Shown: in pieces, positions 41,762 through 50,479 of the stretch
Layout of the letters: every line of letters starts with the position of its first letter
Numbering within the stretch: position 1 is the first letter of the stretch
Source: Microbacterium sp. 1S1
GTDB taxonomy: Bacteria; Actinomycetota; Actinomycetes; Actinomycetales; Microbacteriaceae
NCBI RefSeq assembly: GCF_008271365.1
Contig: NZ_CP043430.1
Span: 124,001 to 188,000 of the forward strand
Direction of reading: 5' to 3'
Length of the DNA: 64,000 bases
Made by a program: the position numbers and the translations under genes
Notes under the pieces: model-generated
Seen by the model: the letters and a program-made list of their open reading frames with translations, nothing else
Databases searched by the model: none
Told to the model about the DNA's origin: nothing

Positions 41762-43486
41762 TCAGAACAGCTGACGCCAGTTCGCCCGTGCGAGGTCGAG
41801 CAGCTCGTCGCCGCGCCCCGACATCACGGTGCGGATCGCGTACAGCGCGAAGCCCTTGACCTGCGCGGCCTCGATCGCCGGCGGCATGGACAGCTCCTGC
41901 CGCTCGGTCACGACGTCGAGCAGCGCCGGACCGTCGTGCGCGAGGACCTCGCGGACGGCCTCGGGCAGATCCTCGCTGCGCTCCACTCGGCGGGCGAAGA
42001 TCCCCATGGCCTCCGCGATGGCGGCGAAGCTCGGGTTGTCCAGGCCCGTGCCGTAGGTGACGAAGCCGGCGGCCTTCATCTCCAGCTCCACGAAGTTCAG
42101 CGACGAGTTGTTCACCACGATCGTCTTGACCGGCAGACCGTTCTGGGTGAGCGTCAACAGCTCGCCGAGCATCATGGCGAGGCCGCCGTCGCCTGCGAGC
42201 GCCACGACCTGACGACCCGGGTGCGCGACCTGCGCGCCGATCCCGTGCATCAGGGCGTTCGCCATCGAGCCGTGCGTGAACGACCCGATCAGCCGGCGCC
42301 CCTCGGTCATGGACAGATAGCGCGCGGCCCAGACGGTCGGCGAGCCCACGTCGGCGGTGAAGATCGCGTCCTGCGCGGCGTACTCGTCCAGCAGTCGGGC
42401 GAGGTACTGGGGGTGGATGGGCCGTGCGCCCTTCGCCGGCACTGCGAGTTCGTCGAGCTTCTTCCGCGTCTTCCGGTAATGGGCCACGGCATCGTCGAGG
42501 TGGGCCCGGTCGTCCTTCCGCGCGAGACGGGGAAGCAGAGCTTCCGCCGTGGCCTTCACGTCTCCGACGAGGCCGAGGTCGAGCGGGTGGCGCTTACCCA
42601 GCTGGGAGCCGCGGATGTCGACCTGGATGGTGGTCGCGTGCTCCGGGTAGAACTGCTCGTACGGGAAGTCGCTGCCGAGGACGAGGAGCGTGTCGGCGGC
42701 CTCCATGGCCCGGTAGCCGGATGCGAACCCGAGCAGCCCTGTCATCCCGACGTCGAACGGGTTGTCGTACTCGATGAACTCCTTGCCCCGCAGCGCGTGG
42801 ACGATGGGGGCTCCGAGCGCGTCGGCGAGCGCGATCACCTCGTCGTGCGCCCCTTCCACCCCGGCTCCGGCGAGAATCGTGACCTTCTTGGCCGCGTTCA
42901 GCATCGTCGCGGCCTTCTCCAGCTCCGGGCCGCTGGGCTGAATCACCGGACGAGCGCGCTCGATCACCACGGCGCGGTCGTCCGCGATCTCGGACAGCGC
43001 CACGTCTCCCGGGATCACGAGGACGGCGACCCCGCGCTGCTCGATGGCGGCGCGCATCGCGATCTCCATCAGTCGCGGCATCTGCGACGGGTCGGCGACG
43101 TACTCGACGTACACGCTGCACTCACGGAACAGCTCCTGCGGATGCGTCTCCTGGAAGTATCCGGTGCCGATCTCGACGGTCGGGATGTGGGCGGCGATGG
43201 CGAGCACCGGCACACGGGAGCGCTGCGCGTCGTACAGCCCGTTGATGAGATGCAGGTTGCCGGGGCCGCACGAGCCCGCGACGACGGCGAGGTCTCCCGT
43301 GGTGCCGGCGTCGGCCGCGGCGGCGAAGGCCGCGGACTCCTCGTGACGCACATGCACCCAGCGGATGCTGCCGTCTTTGCGGAGCGCGTCCGTGAGTCCG
43401 TTCAGCGAGTCGCCCGGGATGCCGTAGATCCGGTCGACTCCGTTGGCGTTCAAAGTCTTGACGATGTTCTCAGCGACGTTGGCCAT
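41762..43486 (-). CDS. poxB: Pyruvate dehydrogenase (quinone) / pyruvate oxidase
   Basis: 574 residues of the thiamine-diphosphate family. N-terminal HVRHEESAAFAAAADA contains the catalytic Glu, the middle domain binds FAD, and the C-terminal GDGGLAMMLGELLTL...NNSSLNF motif binds ThDP-Mg. The enzyme oxidises pyruvate to acetate and CO2 and passes electrons to menaquinone at the membrane. The C-terminus lacks an obvious amphipathic helix like that of E. coli PoxB, so the membrane contact is not clear. Single gene. Confidence 0.93.
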   Translation of the reverse strand: MANVAENIVKTLNANGVDRIYGIPGDSLNGLTDALRKDGSIRWVHVRHEESAAFAAAADAGTTGDLAVVAGSCGPGNLHLINGLYDAQRSRVPVLAIAAHIPTVEIGTGYFQETHPQELFRECSVYVEYVADPSQMPRLMEIAMRAAIEQRGVAVLVIPGDVALSEIADDRAVVIERARPVIQPSGPELEKAATMLNAAKKVTILAGAGVEGAHDEVIALADALGAPIVHALRGKEFIEYDNPFDVGMTGLLGFASGYRAMEAADTLLVLGSDFPYEQFYPEHATTIQVDIRGSQLGKRHPLDLGLVGDVKATAEALLPRLARKDDRAHLDDAVAHYRKTRKKLDELAVPAKGARPIHPQYLARLLDEYAAQDAIFTADVGSPTVWAARYLSMTEGRRLIGSFTHGSMANALMHGIGAQVAHPGRQVVALAGDGGLAMMLGELLTLTQNGLPVKTIVVNNSSLNFVELEMKAAGFVTYGTGLDNPSFAAIAEAMGIFARRVERSEDLPEAVREVLAHDGPALLDVVTERQELSMPPAIEAAQVKGFALYAIRTVMSGRGDELLDLARANWRQLF

Positions 43487-43537
43487 ACCCCGACCTTACG
43501 CCCGCCTGGGCTGCACCGGGCCGGGCCGCTCTCCTCC

Positions 43538-43617
43538 GTCGACCCGGCCCCTCTCGTGCGAGCGGCCCCTTGCGTGCGCACGCAAGGGGCCGCTCGGCCG
43601 CAAGGGGGTGGGCCGAC
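43538..43617. repeat. Long palindromic intergenic repeat, copy 4
   Basis: Contains a 38-base perfect palindrome (43559-43596; half site CGAGCGGCCCCTTGCGTGC) inside outer arms GTCGACCC / GGGCCGAC. Between poxB and an aldehyde dehydrogenase gene. Confidence 0.85.
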
Positions 43618-43619
43618 GG

Positions 43620-44984
43620 TCAGCCGACGCGAATCAGCTTCTTGTTGACGAACTCGTCGGCGGCGAGGTGCCCCAGCTCGCGGGCCGTGCCGCTGCGCTT
43701 GATGCCGCCGAACGGGAGCTCAGGGCTGTCGGCGAGCACGAGGTTCACGTAGACCATGCCGGCCTCGATCCGATCGGCCACGCGCTCCGCCTGCGCCTCG
43801 TCCGTCGTGAAGACGTACGAGCCGAGGCCGAACGTGGTGTCGTTGGCCAGCGCGACCGCGGCGTCCTCATCCGCGACGCGGTACACGACCGCCGCGGGGC
43901 CGAAGAGTTCCTCGCGGTACACGTCCATCTCCGGGGTCACGTCGGCGAGCACGGTCGGTGCGAAGAACGCCCCGTCGCGCGTGCCGCCCGTGAGCAGGGT
44001 CGCCCCCTGGGCCACGGCGGTGTCGATCTGCTTCTGCAGGTTCTCCGCCGCCGCCTCCGACGAGACCGGGCCGAGGACCGTGTCGTCGAGCGTGGGGTCG
44101 GTCGCCTCGACGGCCGCCATCGCCGCCGTGAACTTCTCCACGAAGGCGTCGTAGAGGTCGTCGACGATGATGAAGCGCTTGGCGCCGTTGCAGGCCTGGC
44201 CGTTGTTGTCGAGGCGCGCGTCCACGCCCGCCTGCACGGTGGCGTCGAGATCGTCGGTGGAGAGCACGATGAACGGGTCGGACCCGCCCAGCTCCAGCGC
44301 GACCTTCTTGAGGTTGCGCCCCGCGACCTCGGCCACCGCGGCGCCGGCGCGCTCGGAGCCGGTCAGCGACACGCCCTGTACCCGCGGGTCCGCGATCATC
44401 GCCGCGATCTGCTCGTTCGTGGCGAGCACGTTCTGGTACGCGCCCGTCGGGAAGCCGGCGTCGTGGTAGATCGCCTCGATCGCGCTGGAGGACTCCGGGC
44501 ACTGCGGCGCCGGCTTCAGGAGGATCGTGTTGCCGACGATCAGGTTCGGCGCGGCGAAGCGCACGATCTGATAGGCCGGGAAGTTCCACGGCATGATCCC
44601 CACGAGCGGCCCCAGCGAGGAGCGGCGGATGATCGCCGACCCCTCCCCGAGGATCGTGATGGGCTGGTCGGCCATGATGTCCTCGGCCTGGTCCGCGTAG
44701 TACTCCGCGATGTCGGCGGCGAAGTCGACCTCGCCGAGCGCGGCCTCGCGGGGCTTGCCCATCTCGCGAACGAAGATGTCGGCCAGCTCCTCGCGGCGCT
44801 CGCGGTGCAGTTCGGCGGCACGACGCAGCAGCGCGGCACGGTCGGCGACCGTGGTGGAGCGCGACCACTCGCGGTGCGCCTCGTCGGCCGCCGCGACGGC
44901 CTCCTCGATCTGCGCGTCGGTGAAGGTGTCGTACGACGCCAGGGTCTCGCCGGTGGCGGGGTTGACGACGGCGTAGTCGGTCAT
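43620..44984 (-). CDS. NAD(P)-dependent aldehyde dehydrogenase (succinate-semialdehyde type)
   Basis: 454 residues. The active-site region FELGG-type ALELGGSDPFIVL (Glu) and GQACNGAKRF (catalytic Cys) are present. It matches the shorter succinate-semialdehyde dehydrogenase group (GabD2/Sad-like). As the last gene of the putrescine/GABA block it may oxidise 4-aminobutanal or succinate semialdehyde; the two aldehyde dehydrogenases here could divide these steps. It is separated from the upstream gene by a 99-base spacer with repeats. Confidence 0.9.
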   Translation of the reverse strand: MTDYAVVNPATGETLASYDTFTDAQIEEAVAAADEAHREWSRSTTVADRAALLRRAAELHRERREELADIFVREMGKPREAALGEVDFAADIAEYYADQAEDIMADQPITILGEGSAIIRRSSLGPLVGIMPWNFPAYQIVRFAAPNLIVGNTILLKPAPQCPESSSAIEAIYHDAGFPTGAYQNVLATNEQIAAMIADPRVQGVSLTGSERAGAAVAEVAGRNLKKVALELGGSDPFIVLSTDDLDATVQAGVDARLDNNGQACNGAKRFIIVDDLYDAFVEKFTAAMAAVEATDPTLDDTVLGPVSSEAAAENLQKQIDTAVAQGATLLTGGTRDGAFFAPTVLADVTPEMDVYREELFGPAAVVYRVADEDAAVALANDTTFGLGSYVFTTDEAQAERVADRIEAGMVYVNLVLADSPELPFGGIKRSGTARELGHLAADEFVNKKLIRVG

Positions 44985-45007
44985 GGGTTGTCCTCTCGTG
45001 TGCGGGC

Positions 45008-45070
45008 CCCTTCGACAGGCGCAGGGACCCGGCCGTTCGGGTGGGTGGGGCCCTTCGACAAGCTCAGGGA
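45008..45070. repeat. Two copies of the CTTCGACAAGCTCAGGGACC repeat
   Basis: CCCTTCGACAGGCGCAGGGA (45008-45027) and CCCTTCGACAAGCTCAGGGA (45051-45070), relatives of the repeats at 18089-18155, in the gap between the two aldehyde dehydrogenase genes. Each copy is itself an imperfect inverted repeat (CCCT...AGGG). Confidence 0.7.
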
Positions 45071-45083
45071 CCCACCCGGAAGG

Positions 45084-46550
45084 TCAGGAGACCGGGATCA
45101 GCGTGTACTTGGTGGACAGGTACTCGTGGATGCCCTCGAAGCCGCCCTCGCGGCCGACGCCCGACTGCTTGACGCCGCCGAAGGGAGCCGCCGCATTGGA
45201 GACGACACCCACGTTGAGACCCATCATGCCGGTCTCCAGCGCGTCGATCATCCGCTGGCCGCGCTGCAGGTTCTCAGTGAACACGTACGAGACGAGGCCG
45301 TACTCGGTGTCGTTGGCGAGGCGCACGGCCTCCTCCTCCGTCTCGAAGGTCGCGATCGCGAGCACCGGGCCGAAGATCTCCTCGCGGAGGATCGCCGAAC
45401 CGGGCACGACGTCGGTCAGAACCGTGGGCTCGTAGAAGGTGCCGGTACCCTCGAGGGCCTTGCCGCCCGCGAGCAGGGTCGCACCGCGATCGACGGCGTC
45501 GTCCACGAGCTCGCCGGCCTTGGCCACGGCGTCCTCGTCGATGAGCGGGCCGATCGCCACGCCCTCCTCCGTGCCACGGCCGATCTTCATGGCGTTGACA
45601 CGCTCGGTGACGCGCTTGGCGAACTCGCCCGCGATGTCCTTGTGCACGATGAAGCGGTTGGCCGCGGTGCAGGCCTGACCGATGTTGCGGAACTTCGCGG
45701 CGAGCGCGCCGTCCACGGCCTTGTCGAGGTCGGCGTCGTCGAACACGACGAACGGAGCGTTGCCGCCGAGCTCCATCGACACCCGCAGCACGCCCTCCGC
45801 CGCCTGGGCGATGAGCTTGCGGCCGACTTCGGTCGATCCGGTGAAGGAGAGCTTGCGCAGGCGCGGGTCGGCGATGATCGGCGCCGACAGCGCGCTCGAC
45901 TTGGAGGTCTGCACGACGTTGACGACCCCCTTCGGCAGACCGGCCTCCTCGAGCAGGGTCGTGAAGAAGATGGTCGTGAGCGGCGTCAGTGCCGGGGGCT
46001 TGATCACGACGGTGCAGCCGGCGGCGAGGGCCGGCGCGATCTTGCGGGTCGCCATCGCGAACGGGAAGTTCCACGGTGTCACGAAGAACGACGGCCCCAC
46101 GGGACGCTGCGACACGATCATGTGACCGGTGCCTTCGGGGTTGAGGCCGTAGCGGCCGCTGATGCGCACGGCCTCTTCGCTGAACCAGCGGAGGAACTCG
46201 CCACCGTAGGCGACCTCACCGCGGGCCTCCGCGAGGGGCTTGCCCATCTCGAGCGTCATCAGCAGTGCGAGGTCCTCCTTGCGCGCCTGCACGAGGTCGA
46301 ACGCCCGCCGCAGGATCTCGCCGCGCACGCGGGGCGCCGTCGCGGCCCACTCGTCCTGGGCGGCCACGGCCGCGTCGAGCGCCCGGATGCCGTCCGCGGG
46401 GGTGGCGTCGGCGATCGTGCGGATCACCTGGTTCGTCGAGGGGTCCTTGACGTCGAAGGTCGCGCCGGTCTCCCCGTCGACCCACTCGCCGCCGATGAAG
46501 AGGCCGGTGGGGATGCTGTCGAGCAGGGCCTGCTCGTTCTGAGTGCTCAT
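45084..46550 (-). CDS. gabD: NAD-dependent succinate-semialdehyde dehydrogenase
   Basis: 488 residues of full-length GabD size. The Glu motif is SMELGGNAPFVVFDDADLD and the catalytic Cys is in NIGQACTAANRF. The NAD-binding FTGSTEVGR is intact. It oxidises succinate semialdehyde to succinate. In this block GabT supplies the substrate. It lies 14 bases downstream of the permease gene. Confidence 0.92.
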   Translation of the reverse strand: MSTQNEQALLDSIPTGLFIGGEWVDGETGATFDVKDPSTNQVIRTIADATPADGIRALDAAVAAQDEWAATAPRVRGEILRRAFDLVQARKEDLALLMTLEMGKPLAEARGEVAYGGEFLRWFSEEAVRISGRYGLNPEGTGHMIVSQRPVGPSFFVTPWNFPFAMATRKIAPALAAGCTVVIKPPALTPLTTIFFTTLLEEAGLPKGVVNVVQTSKSSALSAPIIADPRLRKLSFTGSTEVGRKLIAQAAEGVLRVSMELGGNAPFVVFDDADLDKAVDGALAAKFRNIGQACTAANRFIVHKDIAGEFAKRVTERVNAMKIGRGTEEGVAIGPLIDEDAVAKAGELVDDAVDRGATLLAGGKALEGTGTFYEPTVLTDVVPGSAILREEIFGPVLAIATFETEEEAVRLANDTEYGLVSYVFTENLQRGQRMIDALETGMMGLNVGVVSNAAAPFGGVKQSGVGREGGFEGIHEYLSTKYTLIPVS

Positions 46551-46564
46551 GGATTCTCTCTCTT

Positions 46565-48121
46565 TCAGACGGACGTGGGACGACGACGGCGGCTGGGCGG
46601 GGCGTCCATACCCAGCGTCTCACCGCGGAAGAAGGCCGGGCGCCGGATGGCGTTCCCGATCATCACGGCCACGCCCACCACGATGATGAGGATGCCGAGG
46701 ATGAAGACGATGCCGATGCCGCCGATCTCCGACCCGGAGCCGTAGGCCGGGTCCATGGAGTCGATCAGGGTGGTGAAGAACAGGATGGCGAGGATGATGC
46801 CACCCACCAGGGGGAACAGGAAGGTGAAGAAGAAGTTCCTCGTGGAGTCGAACCACTGCTTGCGGAAGTACCAGACGCAGGCGAACGCGGTGATCCCGTA
46901 GTAGAAGCAGATCATCATGCCGAGCGTGAGGATCGTGTCCCACAGGGTGTCCTCGCTGACCACGCGCATGACCGCGTAGAACGCGGAGGCCACGATGGCC
47001 GACACGATCGTGGCATAGCCCGGGGTGAAGAACCGGGGGCTCACCTTCGCGAACGACTTCGGGAGGGCGCCGTAGTGCCCCATTGCGAGCAGGGTGCGGG
47101 CAGGGCCCACGAACGTCGACTGCAGCGACGAAGCCGAGCTCGTGAGCACCGCGAGCGACACGAGGAACGCGAGCGGGCCGAGGATCGGCCCGGAGAGGTG
47201 GAAGAACACGTTCTCCTGGATGTCGCCGTTGCCGAGGCCGAGCTCTCCGGTGCCGACGCCCGCGAACATGATCATCGCGACGGCGAGGAGCAGGTAGAGC
47301 GAGACGATCGTGAGCACCGTGACGGTCGCCGCGCGCCCGGGGGTCTTCTCCGGGTCCTTCGTCTCCTCGTTCATGGTGAGGGTGACGTCCCAGCCCCAGA
47401 AGATGAAGATCGACAGGGACAGACCGGCGGCGACCGCGCTGAACGACGAGATCGCGAAGGGGTTGAACCAGTTGAGGTCGAACGGCTGGTAGTCGAAGCC
47501 GTTGCCGCTGACCGCCTGCACGATGGCGGCGACCGCGAAGAACACCAGCACGAGGATCTGGAATCCGACCAGCCAGTACTGCAGCTTCTGCGTGGTCTGC
47601 ATGTCACGGTACGACACCCACGTGGCACCGAGCATGAACAACAGGCAGACCCCGATGTTGATCCAGGTCACGCCGGCGAGGTCGGCGATCTCCGGATTGC
47701 CCGTGATCTGCGACAGCAGGAGGAACAGGAAGTCGACCGCGACGCCGGCGAGGTTGGACAGGACGAGGATCGTGGCCACCACGAGCCCCCAGCCGGCCAT
47801 CCAGCCCACCCACGGTCCGAACGCCCGCGCGGCCCAGGTGAAGGAGGTGCCGGAGTCGGGCATGCGGTTGTTGAGCTCGCGGTAGCCGAAGGCCACGAGG
47901 AGCATCGGAATGAAGCCGACGAGGATGATCGCCGGGATCTGCGCGCCGACCTCCGACGCGGTGGGGCCGACGGCGGCCGTGAACGTGTAGGCGGGGGCGA
48001 TGCACGAGATGCCGATCACGACGGCGCCGATCAGGCCGACGGTGCCGGCGCTGAGGCCCTTCGTCGAGATTCCGGTCGTGACGCCGGATGCGGGCTCCGT
48101 CGCCCGGTTGGTGCTGCTCAT
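46565..48121 (-). CDS. APC-family amino acid/polyamine permease
   Basis: 518 residues with about 12 hydrophobic segments; the start GTVGLIGAVVIGISCIAPAYTF is typical of APC permeases. Position between putrescine oxidase/usp and gabD suggests uptake of putrescine or GABA. The ATG overlaps the stop of the usp gene by 1 base (TGATG). Substrate inferred from neighbours. Confidence 0.9.
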   Translation of the reverse strand: MSSTNRATEPASGVTTGISTKGLSAGTVGLIGAVVIGISCIAPAYTFTAAVGPTASEVGAQIPAIILVGFIPMLLVAFGYRELNNRMPDSGTSFTWAARAFGPWVGWMAGWGLVVATILVLSNLAGVAVDFLFLLLSQITGNPEIADLAGVTWINIGVCLLFMLGATWVSYRDMQTTQKLQYWLVGFQILVLVFFAVAAIVQAVSGNGFDYQPFDLNWFNPFAISSFSAVAAGLSLSIFIFWGWDVTLTMNEETKDPEKTPGRAATVTVLTIVSLYLLLAVAMIMFAGVGTGELGLGNGDIQENVFFHLSGPILGPLAFLVSLAVLTSSASSLQSTFVGPARTLLAMGHYGALPKSFAKVSPRFFTPGYATIVSAIVASAFYAVMRVVSEDTLWDTILTLGMMICFYYGITAFACVWYFRKQWFDSTRNFFFTFLFPLVGGIILAILFFTTLIDSMDPAYGSGSEIGGIGIVFILGILIIVVGVAVMIGNAIRRPAFFRGETLGMDAPPSRRRRPTSV

Positions 48122-49005
48122 CAGCGGTCTCCTGCTTCATCGCGGGTACGCGGGACGACGATCATGGGGACGGGCAGCTCGTGCAGCATCTTCGCCGCCG
48201 TGGAGCCCAGGAAGAGGCGGCGCGGCTGCGCCAGCCTGCTGGAGCCGACGAGGACGACCTCGCCGGGGAGCCAGGAGAGCCCGGCGACGGCGTCTTCCAC
48301 CGTCTCACCTGGCGCCTCCTCGACGACGGCGCCGAGCCCGTCCGGCAGCCGCTCCGCCGCGACGGCGAGCACCTGGTGCGCGTGCTCGCTGCCCGCGAGG
48401 CGGATGGCTCCCGTGTCGAGTCCCGGCGGCACGTCGAACGGAACGAGGGACACCAGCCGGAGACCCACCTCCGCGGCACCGGCGAGCGCGACGGCCTGAT
48501 CGAGGACGCCCTCCGCACCGGGACGCGTGCCCACGGCGACGGTGACGCGCGGGAGGACATGGTCGTCCTGCTGGGCGAGACCGGCCGGGGCGAGGGCCAC
48601 CGGGATCGGCGAGGAGTGCAGCAGCTCGGAGGCGACGCTGCCCAGGCGGTGGCGGCCGAAGAGTCCCCCGCCGGCGGTGCCGATCACGATGACGCCGGCG
48701 TCGAACTCCTCACCGGCGGCGATGAGCCCCTCGGCGAAGGACTCCGAGAACCGCACGTGCCCGCTCCGGACCAGCTCCTGCGGCAGACGCACGACGGCAT
48801 CCTGCAGCCACTTCCGCGCCTGCGTCCGGATGACCTCCTCGTACGCGCGCTCCGGCGGCACGGCGGCACTGCGGGTGCCTTCGGTCGGCAGGACGATCAC
48901 GAGGTGCAGGGTCGCGCCGATGCTGCGCGCCAGCCGTGCGCCCAGGGCCGCCGCGTCCGCTCCCGCGTCCGTCGCCGTGTAGCCGACGACGACCGTGCCG
49001 GTCAT
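48121..49005 (-). CDS. Universal stress protein with two Usp domains
   Basis: 294 residues: two tandem Usp domains (about 1-140 and 150-290). The first has a GTAGGGLFGRHRLGSVASELL motif, of the G-x2-G-x9-G ATP-binding type; the second has VGSSRLAQPRRLFLGSTAAKM. It is fused into the putrescine operon by 1-base overlaps at both ends. Usp proteins bind ATP and are stress responsive; the reason for its presence in this catabolic operon is not known. Confidence 0.9.
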   Translation of the reverse strand: MTGTVVVGYTATDAGADAAALGARLARSIGATLHLVIVLPTEGTRSAAVPPERAYEEVIRTQARKWLQDAVVRLPQELVRSGHVRFSESFAEGLIAAGEEFDAGVIVIGTAGGGLFGRHRLGSVASELLHSSPIPVALAPAGLAQQDDHVLPRVTVAVGTRPGAEGVLDQAVALAGAAEVGLRLVSLVPFDVPPGLDTGAIRLAGSEHAHQVLAVAAERLPDGLGAVVEEAPGETVEDAVAGLSWLPGEVVLVGSSRLAQPRRLFLGSTAAKMLHELPVPMIVVPRTRDEAGDR

Positions 49006-50387
49006 CAGCCGATGCTCTCGGGAGCGCCGGCCTCGCGGCGGGCGTCGACGATGTTCGCGGCGACGAGTCGACCCATTCGGATCGCGCCGTCGACGTGCTG
49101 GTAACCCGCTCCGGCCATGTCGCTGCACGCGAAGTGGATCGGCCCGACCGGGGTGCGGAGGTCCGCGCCGTAGCGGTGCAGGCCCCCGAGGTCGAAGCTC
49201 GCGGCGTACGCGCCGCGGGTCCACTCCTCGCTGCCCCAGTCGCTCTCGTAGTAGACGACCGGGTTCTTCGCCTCGGGACCGTAGTAGTGCGACAGCGACT
49301 CGAGGATGCGCTCCTTGCGCTCCTCGGCCGACAGCTCGAACACGCCGTCGGCGTTCGCGTCGGACACGAAGCCGACCAGGGTGCCGCGCTCGTCGCCGTG
49401 GTTGGTGTTGTCGTACGCCTCGTGCGACAGCTCGTACGGGCTGAAGGCGGTGCCGCTGAGGCCCTGCTCGCGCCAGAACGGACGGTCGTAGACGGCGTGC
49501 ACCTTGATCACGAAGCCCATCGACAGGTGCTGGTGCAGCTGGTGCTGACGACGCGGCAGCGGCGGGACGAAGGAGATGCGGTTGTAGAGGATGGGCGCGT
49601 GGGCGAGGATCGCGTACCGTGCCCGGACCGTGAGGTCGTCGGTGGTCGCCACGACCCCGTCCTCCGACCACTCCAGGCTGCGGACGGGCTGGTTCAGCAG
49701 CACGTCATCGCCCAGGCGCTCGGCGAGGCGCAGCGGCACCTGCTGCAGACCGCCCACGACGCGCTTGTCGAGGATGAAGTCGGCGTCGACGAGGTTCGAA
49801 TACGAGCCGGCGGACGCGGCCATCAGCAGCGACTGCAGCAGCGAGAAGGCGTGGGTCGGCTTGGTGAGCATCGCGGAGCCGGTCGCGAACGCGAGGTTGC
49901 GCACGGCCTCGTCGTCGTCGGTCTGCGAGCGCAGCCAGGCGTCCCAGGAGATCGAGTCCCACTCGGCGGCGTTCGGATGCTCCCACGGCTTGTCCGGGTC
50001 GATCTCGGCCACGAGGGCGTCGAGGATGCCGGTGATGCGCGCGATCACGGCCTCGGTCTCCGGCGAGACGGGGAACATCTCCCCCGTGAAACGGTGCGCC
50101 TGCCCGTCCGGGCCGACGTAGACGCTGTCGCCCTCGCGGTAGCGGCTGTACGTTTCCAGGCCGAGCTCTTCGATCGTGTCCTTGAGCGCGTCCTGGTCCG
50201 GCGAGACCCACTGCCCGCCGATCTCCAGCATCGCGCCGTCGATCACATCGGTCCACAGGCGGCCGCCGACGCGGTCACGAGCCTCCAGCACGGCGACCGA
50301 CAGGCCGGCCTTCCGCAGGTCGTTGGCCGCCGTGAGCCCTGCGGCTCCGGCGCCCACGATGAGCACGTCGCGGGTGATCTCAGCCAT
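49005..50387 (-). CDS. puo: Flavin amine oxidase, probably putrescine oxidase
   Basis: 460 residues. FAD-binding VLIVGAGAAGLTAANDLRKA at the N-terminus, the GGRLWTD motif, and the C-terminal flavin contact near GAGYQHVDGAIRMGRLVA. Overall sequence resembles the putrescine oxidases of Kocuria and Rhodococcus, which convert putrescine to 4-aminobutanal, NH3 and H2O2. It is between gabT and the transport genes, matching a putrescine to GABA to succinate route. Other amines remain possible substrates. Confidence 0.9.
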   Translation of the reverse strand: MAEITRDVLIVGAGAAGLTAANDLRKAGLSVAVLEARDRVGGRLWTDVIDGAMLEIGGQWVSPDQDALKDTIEELGLETYSRYREGDSVYVGPDGQAHRFTGEMFPVSPETEAVIARITGILDALVAEIDPDKPWEHPNAAEWDSISWDAWLRSQTDDDEAVRNLAFATGSAMLTKPTHAFSLLQSLLMAASAGSYSNLVDADFILDKRVVGGLQQVPLRLAERLGDDVLLNQPVRSLEWSEDGVVATTDDLTVRARYAILAHAPILYNRISFVPPLPRRQHQLHQHLSMGFVIKVHAVYDRPFWREQGLSGTAFSPYELSHEAYDNTNHGDERGTLVGFVSDANADGVFELSAEERKERILESLSHYYGPEAKNPVVYYESDWGSEEWTRGAYAASFDLGGLHRYGADLRTPVGPIHFACSDMAGAGYQHVDGAIRMGRLVAANIVDARREAGAPESIG

Positions 50388-50428
50388 CTGCAACTCCTTC
50401 GTCGTCGGGGGATGCGGGGGAAGAAGTA

Positions 50429-50470
50429 CCGGTCGCGTCCCGAAATCCCCCGATCCGGGGACGCGACCGG
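50429..50470 (-). terminator. Hairpin between gabT and the putrescine oxidase gene
   Basis: 13-bp perfect stem CCGGTCGCGTCCC / GGGACGCGACCGG with a 16-base loop in the 92-base gap. It may partly terminate gabT transcription. Confidence 0.65.
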
Positions 50471-50479
50471 ACAGGGGTG